Source: Scatophagus argus (Eukaryota > Chordata > Actinopteri > Scatophagidae). From it: a stretch of 64,000 nt of DNA. A program made the translations under genes and the position numbers. Location of the stretch: positions 441,001-505,000 of the forward strand of contig NC_058512.1 of NCBI RefSeq assembly GCF_020382885.2, written 5' to 3'. The notes beneath the pieces were generated by a model. The model saw only the letters and a program-made list of their open reading frames with translations. It made no database searches and was not told the DNA's origin. How positions within the stretch are numbered: the first letter of the stretch is position 1; every line of letters begins with the position of its first letter. This document shows, piece by piece, positions 10,628-22,600 of the stretch.

Positions 10628-13600
10628 TTAAGACTCTGGGTGATGAGAAGCAGTTCGTCCAGTTTGTCTTCCAGTCATGCCGCCGTCCTCTGAGTCGTCT
10701 CTGCGAGCTGCGGGGGGACTGAGGCCGTTCTGACCCACGATGATGCTGCTGTACATCTTCTGCTGCTCCTGTCTGTACGAGTCCTTCACTTTCCCTCTCT
10801 TCAGTCCTCCGTCCCTAGAAGACACAAAGACCAGAACGTTTAGTAAAACCACACCGTCGGAGTACTCCAAGTATTACCAACTAAACGTACTTAAAGTATC
10901 AGAAGTGCTCATGATGGAGGACAGAGTATCAGTCTGTACTTCACAGGCTGATCTTCATTAACAATAACCATTAAAGACATGAGTTAACGTCCTCGTGTTG
11001 TCAGCTCCACAGAGACGTCACTGTGAGATCTGAAAATCCTCCTGGTGAAACCTTGAAACTCTGCTGATCAAGTAATCTGAGAGGAAGACCCTCACCAGGC
11101 CAAGTCCAGCAGTCCACCCTGACGAGCAATGGCTGATTTCACTCTGCTGGCAAACTGAGCAGCATCCTCACCGTCCTGCTCACAACACACACAGAGGACA
11201 CACACGCAGGACACAGACGCACACACACAGAGGACACACACATTAATACACAGTTGTGATGAGCCACTCTTGATATCTGACTTACTTTGGTAAGTACAGA
11301 AGCTGCTTCCTGCACTCTGTGATGTGACGTTTCTGCTCTGCAGAGAAGCTGAACCTTCAGGGGAGTGGGTGTGAGGGGGTGTGAGGTGTGAGGGGGTGTG
11401 AGGAGGTGTGAGGAGGTGTGAGGGGGTGTGAGGAACTGAGGGGGTGTGAGGAGGTGTGAGCAGCTGAGGGGGCGTGAGGAGGTGTGAGGAGGTGTGAGGA
11501 GGTGTGAGGAGGTGTGAGCAGTGAGGAGGAGTTTCAGGAGGTGCACCTGAATGATCATGGGAGGGAGGTACCACACGTTGACCACGATGGCCCAGCTGGT
11601 CATCATCCGCAACAGGTAGCTGACCATGTTGTATTTACTGCTGTTCCAGAAGGCGTCGCCGAAACGAGGGTCATACTGAGACACACGGAGAGAAACCTGA
11701 AGCTGAGTTCTGAACCGGAGTCAGCTTTAAGACCGTCGGACTGTGAAGCTCCGTCAGTTTTACCTTGATGGTGACTGGGTAGATCGTCCCTCCGATTTCA
11801 AAGCTTCCCTTCTTGAACATCATGACCGACGTGTTATTGATGCAGGTTCCTGTTGAAAACAGGCAGAAGTTATCCAACCACCATGGTCATCCTCACATGA
11901 CGAGCTACAGCACAGCAGAGTCTGACCTTCAGGAAATATCAGGATGGGAAGTTTGGTCTTGGCTGCAACGTGAGCCCTGAGCCTGCGGACAGAGGAAGAC
12001 ATTTTCATGAGGGCTCTGCTGTCCATCAGGGTCGTCTCCTGAATGTCCTCTTTCAGTCTGCGGTTTAGGACTTCAGTTTGGTGTCTCACTCCTGATATTT
12101 CATCCCTGTTGACCTTTGTGTTAGTTAAAGTGTGATTTTCTCTGTGAAACTGCCGCAAAGCAAAATGTTGGTGTAGTCTGTCCAAATCTGCTCACAAGGT
12201 AGAAACACCTCAGGAGAATTCACCTCCACTTCAGGTGCAGCAGTCTTCTTCCTGTCTCACCTGCTGGTCACAGCATGTCGGTCTTTCATCTCCGACCTCT
12301 CGAACCAGACATGAGGACACGACCTCACCATCGACCTCTGGAGGACCCCCATTAGGCCTCCGTGGATCTGACCAACCTGTGGGTGACAGGAAGCAAAGAC
12401 ATGAGAACATCTGGAACCAGAGACTCGCCCACCCGCCTGCTGACGGCACTCACCATGGCGTAGCAGCCGTCATTGGCCAGAATCACGACATCGATGGGCG
12501 AGGTGTGATTGGCCACACAGATTCCTCCCTTCTGAGGTTTATTTTCTCTGTGGAAACGAGAGGAAGACGCGTGCAGTGAGACTCTGTGACGGATTAAAGG
12601 TGATAAAGCAAAGAGGACTGGAGCTGTAAACTGACTTGTTGTGGTAGAGGATGGTGGCTGACAGTCCTCGGGCGCAGATCCTGTAACAGGTCAGATGGAC
12701 CAGCTCGCTCAGCCAGTTCTTCACACTAACACAAACAGGAGAATATTTTCATCTGACACTGTCTGACTTGTCTTGAGGTGTTGGTGTGTGGCTGCGGCCT
12801 GCTGCCGTACCTGCTCTCAGGTAGAAATCCAACCAGAACCGTTCCAATCACGAGCCAGGAGAGGCCTATGATGGCCAAAGTGATCCTGCAGGAGCACAAC
12901 AGGGAGGACAAGATGGAATGTCTGCTCTGTCATCTCACAGCAGATCCCACCAGGAGGACTTTAATAACTTCTAATAACATCAGAAGTCATCAGATTCACC
13001 TGCTGAAATCCACTTGTGTACAACATCAACTATCAGCAGATGAAAAAGCTGTTTTAAGAGCTTTATTATCTTTACAGTTTGCATTGTCCTCGTCATCCTG
13101 ACCGTATGACTACGCCAGACTCCCACACGGTTAATAAACCTGACTATCATTTAATACGCACACAGGCTGAAAAGTGGCTCGGACTCACCTGAGAGGGAAC
13201 AGCATGCAGTAACGTACAAAGACGCCGACGCCCCAGATGATGGTGAGGCGGAGGCTGATGTAGCGGAAGTTCTGGTTGGTCCGAGTGAGAAGGTTCCAGG
13301 AGGCGAGCTCCTCGGAGGAGAAGCGCTGCGTCACCTGGTCGTCCACGATGCTCTCCAAACCCTTCTTGCAGAAGTAGAAAGGGTCGCTAAGGGCAAACTC
13401 CTGAGAGCTCCGCAGTTGGCCCATCTCCTCCACCATCGAGCCCCCCGCTCGCTCAATGATCCCTGAGACACCATCACAGAACTGGGGGTTACAACTGGAG
13501 CATCTCATGTTGGCTTTGTGCAGATATGCTGGGACTATATTGACGGGACTAATATTTACCAAACAAGGCCTTGTAAGTTTTTGTATGAAATGAGAGCGAC

Positions 13601-15616
13601 AGCACAAACACCAGTCTGTGGTACACTGTATTGTGTAACATCAAATACGTGACTCATTAACTAGCACAAGAAGCCTTCTGTGTGTGTTTTAAAAAGAGGA
13701 AACGAAAGTGTTTGTCCTGTATTCAGCATCAAGTTTTCAGTCTCAGGCGTGAGCCTCGCTGTCACAGTGAACCCTGCGACTCGGTTCAGACTCTGGACGG
13801 GTGATTCAATACCTCAGACGGCTGAGCAGGCCTCCTCGTGGTGTTTCTGGGTGGGGAAGTCTTTCTACAGCCTGAGAGGGATTAGAACAAGCCGCAGCAG
13901 AGGAACAGAGTGTGTTATGTTTCAGCAGAAGATCACGAGGACGCCGACCGCACACACGTCTAACAGCTTTATTTCCTCTAACGTTACTCCAACAAGCTCC
14001 AGGACGATGGAGACCCGCCGACATGGACAGATAGGGTCGATGTAAGGTCACTTCATGTCTGACCTTCTGCAGCTTGTTACCATGTGACACACGGGACCAG
14101 AGTTCCCAGTGTTCCCACTGTTTGACTGTGACTGTTGTTTGGCTACAGTTATGTAATCTGCTGTTGCATCATCAACCTGAGACGAGCCATGTGTTTTTCA
14201 CGCTGTAACTGACCAATGGGGAGCAGCCATACCCTCTCACACACACACGCTGAGCGTCACATGATCTCTGTGTGCAGCTCAAACAAATCCCTCATGCAGC
14301 AGGACATAATGTCCTGAGAGACGGACGAGGGACTGCAGCTGCTGCCCCAAACTGACTCGTCTCCAATGTCTCAGTCTTCAGTTTGTTTAGACGTGAATTT
14401 AAACGTCTGGTCAAACACACAACCTGCACATTCGCTCCCAGAGGTGCAGCAGCGTGAAACTACAACCAACTTTTATTTTCATCTGTGTGTTATAATGTTA
14501 TAAAGCTCTCTGATCGATACGAAGAAAAGGGTCTAAAAGAGCTGACATCTCTGGTTCTCTTCTTCTCGTTTTCAGGCCAGCAGGGGGCAGGCAAGAAGTG
14601 AAATGAGTGAGTTTGATTAAAATGTTTACACACACACACCAAAACACAGCAAACTAAACATCTGAGCCAATCGGGAGAAGCACTGAGCTATCATGACGCT
14701 TCAGCCCCTTTTTAAAGCATCAAATAACTAATCAAAATCAGATTTATTTGACATGACGTGTTTTTATTTTGGCTCATGTCCCATCTGCTAACATGGAGGA
14801 GGAGGAGTTAATGAGCTGTACTGCAGCCAACCACCAGGGGGCAGTGCATGTGTTTTAGCAAGCTCTCAGGTCGTCCTTTATCTGTAGTCAGTGATCAAGA
14901 TAATGGGGTACTCGCTCATCCATAGTACTTTACTTAAGTACTTTTACACTACTTTATTCAAAAACTGTCATTCGTTTAGAAATCGTAATTTTACAGTAAA
15001 AGGGACAATCTTATAAAATATGACACATTATGTCAGCTAACACATTAACACACCAGTAATAATGATGTAAATAACGTGGTTTATTTATTTTGTCAGTGTT
15101 TATTCCGATGTCGTACTTCTGCGCTGCTGTGTCATGTTTTGTTTCTTGATGATATTTTCACTGACTGACTGTAGTTTCTGTGCCTGACGAAGCGTTCAGT
15201 TAATCCCTGTTAATTGGAAATCGCAGCCTTTCTGTTCGGTGCTGACAGTTAATGTGAAGTGACTCACCGTTGGGCAGAGGCACAGGCACGCTGGGCTGCT
15301 GCCGCCGTCCTCTCTGGATCCGCACCGTGGCCCACTACAAAGACAGACAGATCCAGACGACCTGTGACACCCTGCCTCCTGCTGCTCATTTCATCACCGC
15401 ACCAACATGTGGAGAAATGAGCCGAGTGGGCACAGGCTGACTGCAGCACAGACAGCAGTGTGTGTCGCTCACCTCCAGGATTTTGACCAAGATCTGGATG
15501 TAAACCCCGGTGACCCCCAGAGAGAGTCCGAACATGGCAGGCAGCATGATGAGGAACACCACCACAAACATCCACACCTGGAAAAGCCCGAGGGCCACAC
15601 ACCACAGGTCCTCCAT
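10628..15616 (-). CDS. gpat3: Glycerol-3-phosphate acyltransferase 3
   Basis: It acylates glycerol-3-phosphate at sn-1 on the ER membrane, the first step of triacylglycerol and phospholipid synthesis. Twelve coding exons, 5' to 3' on the minus strand: 15616-15473, 15334-15268, 13462-13189, 12885-12811, 12725-12636, 12547-12454, 12376-12261, 11982-11927, 11849-11764, 11675-11547, 11178 or 11175-11096, and 10814-10628. All have GT-AG borders and the joined frame is 465-466 aa. A hydrophobic segment lies near residues 15-35 and others are in the fourth exon (IGLSWLVIGTVLV). Acyltransferase block I is HTSPID at about 231-236, block III is FPEGTC at about 303-308, and block IV is IYPVTIK. The paralogue GPAT4 is very similar. 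Gene order (abraxas1, mrps18c, helq and hpse alongside) favours gpat3. One acceptor, before the penultimate exon, has two AG choices 3 bp apart. Confidence 0.93.
11361..11520. repeat. GAGGTGTGAG minisatellite in gpat3 intron
   Basis: About sixteen copies of a 9-10 bp unit, GAGG(A/G)GGTGT-like, lie between the last three gpat3 exons. Read on the minus strand it gives proline/histidine/threonine-rich frames that are not coding. Confidence 0.9.
13463..15267. other. Large gpat3 intron 2
   Basis: The 1.8 kb intron between coding exons 2 and 3 holds short CA runs and an AAGTACTT-type patch at about 14905-14960. I see no exon, RNA or transposon domain in it. Confidence 0.6.
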
Positions 15617-16439
15617 CGCCGCGGCGCTGCAGATCTGAGCTCACGTCATCACCTGCAGGACTCCAGAGTCCGTCTGAGAAACCCTCAGAGAGGTCAGAAG
15701 TCTGCTGGTCCAGAACTCAGCTCACATTAACATGAGCCCCAGCTGGTTTTAGTTTCCACGCGGCTGAACGCATCGACAGACAATCAGTTTAACAAAGTGA
15801 CTAATTTGTTGTTGAGGTCTGGGACGTTTTCAACTGTTTTCAGATGTTTGATGGCTCGAACGCTGAAATAACTGGCAGATTAACTGATGATGAGAACAAT
15901 CACTGGTGAATGCAGCCCTCACTGAGTGAAAAATACACATCTGTTCAATTTAAATCTAACTCACAACACCGTGAGGAAGTGATGGACCTGCAACACTTCA
16001 GGGTTTCGTCACTCATGTTCAACTTTACACAAACAGGAACATTCGATTAATCGTTAAAACAGAAATGACAGCAAAATAATTAACTTGTTCCAACCTGTGA
16101 ACATTTTTCTGGTTTGGCTTTGTATTAACAAACGGAAGATCAATTAATTGATTAATTAAGAATAAATCAGTTACAGCCCGACACCAAACCAGTCAATATT
16201 CCATCAGTCAACATCGATCATCAGGTTAACGCAACAACAATCATCAAAATAATCCAATAATCTCATATTATATAAAACACATACTTACACTTACTGTACT
16301 GTACATACTGTACTTTTACTTTGATTCTGAGAGTAGAACTTCAGTGAGTCTACACTGCAGTATTTTTACTTTTAAGTACAGACTCTAACTCCGTCCTTGG
16401 TTGTGTTTAAGCGCAGTACGTGAGTAAACGTCCCCAGTG

Positions 16440-16751
16440 TGAGCCACGGCCCGTTAGTCCAAGTGTTTGTGTTAACTAAACTCAAGTGAAACCGAACTTC
16501 GGTAAGTCGAACGTGTATTCCAGTTGTAGTAAATACCTGTGCGATGAGCAGGCAGACCCGGCGCTGTTAGACGTCCTGTTCCAGCCGACTAACGGTGTGT
16601 TGACTCTCAGCCTGAACACCACTGGTTTCCTGTTTAAACCCGCCCATGAGCTTCGTGCCGGCGGGCTGCGCCGCACAAACGCAGACGCGCACTGCGGTCA
16701 CGTGGCGCTCCGGTGACGCTCCTGATTGGCTGTTGGGAGTCAATGGGCAGC
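16440..16751. promoter_or_regulatory. Likely shared gpat3/abraxas1 promoter region
   Basis: gpat3 starts leftward at 15616 and abraxas1 rightward at 16752. The 310 bp before the abraxas1 start is CpG-rich (notably 16650-16745), unlike the AT-rich DNA at 15800-16400, and has no TATA box at a suitable place. A divergent CpG promoter with a gpat3 5' leader exon here is inferred. No start site can be seen directly. Confidence 0.45.
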
Positions 16752-19670
16752 ATGGCGGAGCCGTCCGTCCGTGTGTCCGGTATTGTTTTATCTTCTCTGA
16801 TGTTCCAGCATGTTCACAGTGATTCAGACGTGGTGAGAAATACTTTCACTTCTCATGAGTTCATGTGTTTTCAGTGGCGTCCGGCGGCCCGTGACTTCAG
16901 TGTTTCAGGCTGAGGAGGAAAGCTAGCAAACCGAAGAGAAGACAAGCGTCCCATCGTTTTGAACAAACTTTAAGTTGATTAGTTCACGTCTAATCGTTTA
17001 TCTGTCGAGGTGTCAGCCTGTGGTTTGGAGCAGTGGAGACGTTTTGTCCTTTAAGTGTCCTTAAAGTGAATTAAAAAATCCGAACACGACAAACTTGCAA
17101 CTTTTTGAACCGAGTTAAGAGTTGGACAGTCCCACCATACCAGACTCCGTTCAACAATGTACGTATTTAAATCACAGTGATTATGGACAGTTTTACATAG
17201 TTCCTGAAATACATTTTAAAAGTCACGGGGGTCTGCTGGTCAATTCGGCATATGTTAAATCCGACAAGCGGTTCTTACATGAGCTAATTTCAACATAAAA
17301 CAAACAGTTAGCGCCGTGCAGGAGCCGCTGCTGTGATTCACAACAGCAGGAGTGAAGTGCGGCACAATGGAAAATCCATTCAGCTTTACACTGCGCATTA
17401 TTATTGTTTTCATTATCCAGCAGTCTGCCTGTTGCTCGTAACTCCGTTAGTAAATGTCGATGTCGCTAAAAGTCCAAGAAGCCGGAAGCTTTCAGCCTCC
17501 CGTCGCTTATGGCATAGAGGAGCAGAAGCTGTGTGACGACATGGTTGTTATTAAGAATCAGAAGAAGAATCACTTTATTGACATATATATTTATATTATA
17601 TTTATACATACACACACTGAATTCGTCTTCTGCGTTTATCCCATCCTTAGCTGAACACACACATGCAACACCCAAATTACATGCAGTGAAACACACACAG
17701 GAGCAGTGGGCAGCATCAAGCGCCCGGGGAGCATATTGGGGGGTTAAGTGCCTTGCTCAAGGGCACATCAGCCGGCTAATGAAGGGGGGGGGGGCGTTTT
17801 TCACATTAATCACTCCACCACACCCACATTTTTATTAACATGTCATGTAAGTAATATCACACACTCCGCTGTTCACAGACACCACATTACAGGTTTGTCC
17901 TCATGTCTCGTCGCTTTGCAGGAAGGTCTCATCCTCGGGGAGAGTAAATTCGAAGAGCAGATCACCATCAGTGACTCTCAGTCAGACCACATTCACATCG
18001 AGGAGATTTACAGTAAGTCCAGCTCGGCCGCACGCTGCGTCCCATCCTCACCGCCGCACGCTGATTCTTCTTTATTTCTTTAACAGATGTCCAAAAGCAC
18101 GTGGCCTGCCACAGACTGAACCAGTGAGTACTGCTCAGAGATCACATCTGTGGTGTCTGATCTGAGGCCTGGCCGTCCTGAACTTGTCCTGATTTCTGTG
18201 TTTGCAGCTTTTACGACAGCGTAGGAGAGGTGAACGTGGACACACTGAAGAAGATCCTGGGAGACAATAAGCAGGTAAACTGAGAGACGTCTGGAGAGTT
18301 GAGTCGTGGGTTTCAACTGTTTTGTCAGCACTGACGGAGCTGCTGCGTGTCCCACCCCTGTAGGACAGCGTGATTGGTTGGTACCGACAGCGCAGGAACA
18401 CGGATCTGCAGATGACCTTTAGGGAAAAGCTGGTCCACGAGAAGCTGAAGAGCGCTCTGTCCAACCCTCACATGATCTTTGTGCTGCTAGCGCCCAGCAA
18501 GCTGACGCCTCCGGGCTCGACTCACAGGGTGGAGTTCGCCGCCTTCATCTCCCGCAGCAGGTCTGCCTTACGCACATCCACCTGCCAGAACTGCTCCACT
18601 GATATCTGCGATTAAACGTGTCTGTAAATGAGTCTCGACTCCACGAAATGTCATCAGTTTACGTGTGAGAATATATTTGCGACGTTAAAGCTGTTTTACG
18701 GCTGTCTTATATTAACATTTTAACGTGCTGAAGGATCATTTCCATGAATGAAAACTACAAGTCAGCCCAGCTGATTAAATGTTGTGTTTCCTGTCCCGTG
18801 AAGGCAGTTCATGAACGTCCCCGTGCTGGTCAACAACCTGGGTTTGCTGGAGCAGCTGGCTTACTGGAAGGTGTCGGCTCCGTGCTCGGCGGCAGGTTAT
18901 AACCTCACTATGAAGAAACACAGGTGGGATCCTGCACGGCGTGAAGGGGAGCTGAGCGTCTCTTCTGCTCACGTAACCTCATGTCCATCTCCTGTCTTCC
19001 CAGCTCCAAATTCTTCTCGTCCAACGGGCTGCTGAGAGAAGTCAACGAAGTGAACAGGATGAACGACTCGCTGCAGTCTGAGCTGCAGGTGAGCAGCAGG
19101 AAGTCGGGAAGCGGCGGACAGCGTGTTTCATCTGTCTGCTGCTTCACACAGTCTGTTTGTGTCTCCTGTTGGACAGAAAGCCTGCAGGGACGTGGAGGAG
19201 AGCGAACGCCTGGTTGAGACGCTGCAGGCTGATGTCTCAGCTCTCAGGAGGAGACTCAGTGAGAAGAAGCAGAGCGAAGCAGGAAAAGGTTCGCCGTCGA
19301 GTGTGTGTCATTTCACTGGAAACGAAATTCATTTCATTGTTTGCATTGAGTGTTTTCTGTGTCGGCAGAGTCAGACGACGATCCGCCCGAGCAGAAGAAC
19401 CTGCTGCTCTGCGAGGCCGTCAGAGTTCTGTTCGCCAGCTCTCCACTCTTCACCACTCAGACGTTAACCCTCGACGCATTTCCTGTTCCTGATGTCTGCT
19501 GCGGCGCTGAGCAGGACGTGGACGTCTCCATGGCGACAGCGATCCGCTCGGACACGACAGACTCTCAGGAAACTCCCTCCTCGCTGCACCCGAGCAGGAC
19601 AAACTGTCGGAAGAGGCCGACAGAAATGCAGCCGGTGAGGGAGAGGAAACGCAGGAAGAGCAGCTCGTGA
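16752..19670 (+). CDS. abraxas1: BRCA1-A complex scaffold Abraxas 1
   Basis: It scaffolds the nuclear BRCA1-A deubiquitinase complex (with BRCC36, RAP80, BABAM1/2) at ubiquitin-marked DNA breaks. Nine exons: 16752-16832, 17922-18012, 18087-18123, 18208-18274, 18364-18560, 18804-18923, 19004-19088, 19177-19288 and 19369-19670. They sum to 1092 nt and 363 aa, against about 409 in human. The first five to six exons read as the MPN-minus domain (LSSLMFQHVHSDSD, GLILGES, VIGWYRQRR, MTFREKL), which lacks a JAMM zinc site as expected. Exons 7-8 form a heptad-like coiled coil (SLQSELQ...KACRDVEESERL). The C-terminus ends in a basic cluster (ERKRRKSSS). The SPxF tail that binds the BRCA1 BRCT repeats in human is not visible. 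Confidence 0.93.
17560..17795. mobile_element. Dispersed fish repeat in abraxas1 intron 1
   Basis: The stretch has the typical order of a common teleost repeat: AATCACTTTATTGACAT, then ATTCGTCTTCTGCGTTTATCCCATCC, then GGAGCAGTGGGCAGC, GCGCCCGGGGAGCA and TGCCTTGCTCAAGGGCAC. A G11 run follows at about 17783-17794. It is probably a LINE 3' end or LINE-mobilised SINE tail. The insert does not touch the exons. Confidence 0.7.
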
Positions 19671-19910
19671 TGTTTTCGTTGGGTGCGAAGTGAGCGTGAA
19701 ACTGATTTTAATGTCACTGAACGCAGTTTGAATTTCACGGTTCAGTCACATGAAATGTTTGGAGGTATATCAAGATGTTCTTTTCTCAGCTCTGTGAAGC
19801 TGCCAGCTAAATGCTAACCTGCTGTTGTTTAGGTTGTGCAGGTATAGCATGTTAGCATGTTAACATTAGCTGATTAAGAATAACAGAACAGTAAAATTGT
19901 GAATAACAAT

Positions 19911-19916
19911 AATAAA
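19911..19916 (+). terminator. Possible abraxas1 polyadenylation signal
   Basis: An AATAAA hexamer lies 241 bp downstream of the abraxas1 stop, in AT-rich sequence. It is the first canonical hexamer on this strand after the stop. Confidence 0.45.
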
Positions 19917-20263
19917 CACAATAAAACATGCTAATATTAAGGATCAATTGAAAATAAGATAAGCAAAGTGTACTTTAAGTAGTCAAAGTAAAAGTACTCG
20001 TGTTGCTGTAGTATCTGCCATGTTGGTTCATCTTCTCTCATCTGAGCTCCTTTCTGTCCTGCTGGCTGCCTGAACCTCCAGCAGAGCATCAGATTCTCAG
20101 ACCATCAGGTGTGTCTTGAGAGAACCACGTCCCATGATGCCCCTGGGCTCATGATAACTGATGTTTGTTATTGCACGTGTAAGTTAAACTTTTCTTTTAG
20201 TTGTGTGAAGCTGCAGGTGGAGGAGACACAAACTGACAGCCGACTCACAGCTCAGAAGTGACA

Positions 20264-20270
20264 CTTTAAT
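20264..20270 (-). terminator. Possible mrps18c polyadenylation signal
   Basis: ATTAAA read on the minus strand lies about 50 bp beyond the mrps18c stop. The variant hexamer and the short distance are normal for small ribosomal-protein genes. Confidence 0.45.
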
Positions 20271-20320
20271 AAACAGGAGACAACAGACTGAACACACGCG
20301 CGCACACACACACTGATCTG

Positions 20321-21472
20321 CTAATCCAGATGTTTGACGCTGCAGATGTTGGGGTCCCTCATGAACTCTGGATGCTTGTGAGTCACCGACATGAAACCTG
20401 CATGGAGAAGGTTGATTTAAAACTGACAGAAAATCACTTGTTGGCATTAAAATCCATGGCAACTGGCGACTGAGATGGAGCTGAAAACACACGTCACTGT
20501 GGAGGACGACCCACAGGAAACTCACCCATGGCGTGAGCCTTCTTTATCGCTTTGGAGATTTCCTTCTGTTTTCTCCCACACAGGCCTGTGAAAGAAAAAC
20601 CACGAGACTACAGGACTCTTTTCAGGTCCACTAAATACTGCAAACATCCAGAAAAGACTGAGTGTGTGTTCACCTGTGATGTGTCGGCCGTAAATTCTGC
20701 CCGTGTAAGGTGAGATGAACTGGGAGAGCAGCTGTAAAGAGGACAGGTGTGAGTAAAGACACACCTGGACACGTGCTGCAGCAGTTTGTACACGTGGTCA
20801 GTATCAGCAACAGATAGTCTGGTAGGAGATGAGGAACCCTCCAATAACTGATTGTTGAGTGTCGCTGTAATATAACGTGACCTGATGTCTCTCGCTGCTC
20901 TCTCTCATCTGTTGCACGTGCATATTAAAGAAGGTCACCTTTCACGAAACACACTCAGACTATTGGGTAACGACACAGTGTGAGAGCAGGTGAAGATGTG
21001 CAGGAGCCCCACTCACCTGGATGTTTCTGTAGTCCACTGCCACACTGCAGAGGACGCATTTTTTCTGCGGTTCTTTGTACGGGTTTTCCATCTTCACGAG
21101 CTTACAGGTGAAGATACAAGAACATTAACGCAATATGACCCCGTTATCACCGACACAATACTGTAAATAAATCAGAATTACCTACCATGTCATCTTTTTG
21201 TTGGACCACATTTGGAGAGGTTGTGACACTTCTCAAACCTGCAGAAGCAGATTACATTTTCATAACAGCTCGTTTGGTCGCTGGCTAACGTTAGCATTAG
21301 CATCAGTATCTGTGGCCGGATGCCACTGATTCAAACTTATATCTAAACAAATGGTGGTTGCTTATCTTACACTTAATTGACACAGGTGCTAAAGCATTTC
21401 TATAGCCTTACTTGTGTTTCCATGCGGCGATAAAACAGGTTTTAGCCTCTGTAACCCTCTCAGAGTGAACAT
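20321..21472 (-). CDS. mrps18c: Mitochondrial small-subunit ribosomal protein bS18m (mrps18c)
   Basis: This is one of three vertebrate mitochondrial homologues of bacterial S18, a component of the 28S mitoribosomal subunit. Six exons on the minus strand: 21472-21412, 21238-21186, 21100-21017, 20731-20674, 20585-20526 and 20397-20321. They total 393 nt and 130 aa (human 142). The first exon gives a basic, arginine/lysine-bearing leader ([12 protein letters not shown]) fitting a mitochondrial targeting peptide. The core reads [35 protein letters not shown] and [15 protein letters not shown], and the tail ends [12 protein letters not shown]. The CVLC pair and the later Cys of GLCG match the family's zinc-type cysteines. 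None of the exons except parts of two is long enough to stand out as an open frame; the gene was recovered by splice sites. Confidence 0.92.
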
Positions 21473-22600
21473 TTTGACCTGACACACGACAGGATGTTGT
21501 CGAATAGGAACTCCGGTGTTTCACTGGGCTTTCTAACTATTAGTTCCTACCTCGTCTCAAGTTATTGTTTGTTAATGGGGGACAAAACACTGTGATATCT
21601 ACCTTTATTTGTAGCTATTTTTTTTACTGACAGATTTTAAGTTTCTGATGTGAATGATTAAATTGTCTCGCTGTGAAGTTTTAGGGGAAGCAATAATGTT
21701 ACCCTCTTCAAAGACTCAACGAGACAAGATAGAATCACTCAGGTGTACGCGAAAGACGTACGTGAACGTCTTAGCATATGTTGCTACTTATATTAACACA
21801 GTTCTGATTCTATATTTAGTTTCACCAAGCAACGTTTGTGACTAGTCACCAGAGTTTCTTTGTGAATTTTCACAGTCTTTAACCCACAATAGCATGTTTA
21901 AAACTTTTATAAGGCGGTACAACGACGGCAAACTACAAATTGTCAGACAAAAGCCCAGATTAAAGAAATGATTTTTGTGGTTATTTGGATAGCATATCAG
22001 AAGTTAACTGTGGTCAAACTACCTATTTTATGGGGGCGACTTAGTAATTTAAACAGTTATCTCTGTTAGCTAATTGACCGCTAAATCGAAGGTGGAAATG
22101 ATGGTGGGATTTTTCTCTTGCGCTGACGATGCTGTTGACAATTTTAAAAAACATGGATGATCTCTGAGCTGTTGTAGCCTCCACGCTAACCAAAAGCTGC
22201 GAATGGCAGCCCCGCTGCCGTTTGGATGTCCCGGCGACAGACTTTTGTACACTTTAATGGTTGTTTGTGATTACTTTGTATTGCTAGTCGTGACTAATTA
22301 ACTCGTGGAGGGAACAAACCGGGGACTACAGCTGTCAGGAGTAAGCTAGCCGGGATAACTGATGATTCTTAACTGGTTTGTTAGTCTGATATCTTCGCAG
22401 TAACTCGTTTAACAATGATGTTAATGTCTCATAACAACATGGACCCTGAAGTATAAACTGGTAACGATGTATTGCTGTTTGTAGCGGTGTCTCAGCTCTG
22501 CCACCACAGTTTTCTGTCACAGTCAGGATGGGTTGTTTGCTAGCTGACCGTGTTTGACATGTAGGCTGTGACGGCTGAACCGGAACTGAACTGGACGGTA
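21473..22600. other. Intergenic region between mrps18c and helq
   Basis: Divergent starts lie 1.1 kb apart, so both promoters should be here. It is AT-rich, with no TATA box or strong CpG cluster recognised and no gene supported. Short frames on both strands lack homology. Confidence 0.5.

Noticed and set aside
11092-11684. Two long minus-strand frames of 160-181 codons
   Set aside because: Only their ends overlap real gpat3 exons (11096-11178 and 11547-11675); the middle is translated minisatellite and CA repeat.
22568-22600. An upstream GTG start for helq
   Set aside because: A vertebrate nuclear gene would use the ATG at 22601, which is in the same frame and gives a HELQ-like N-terminus.
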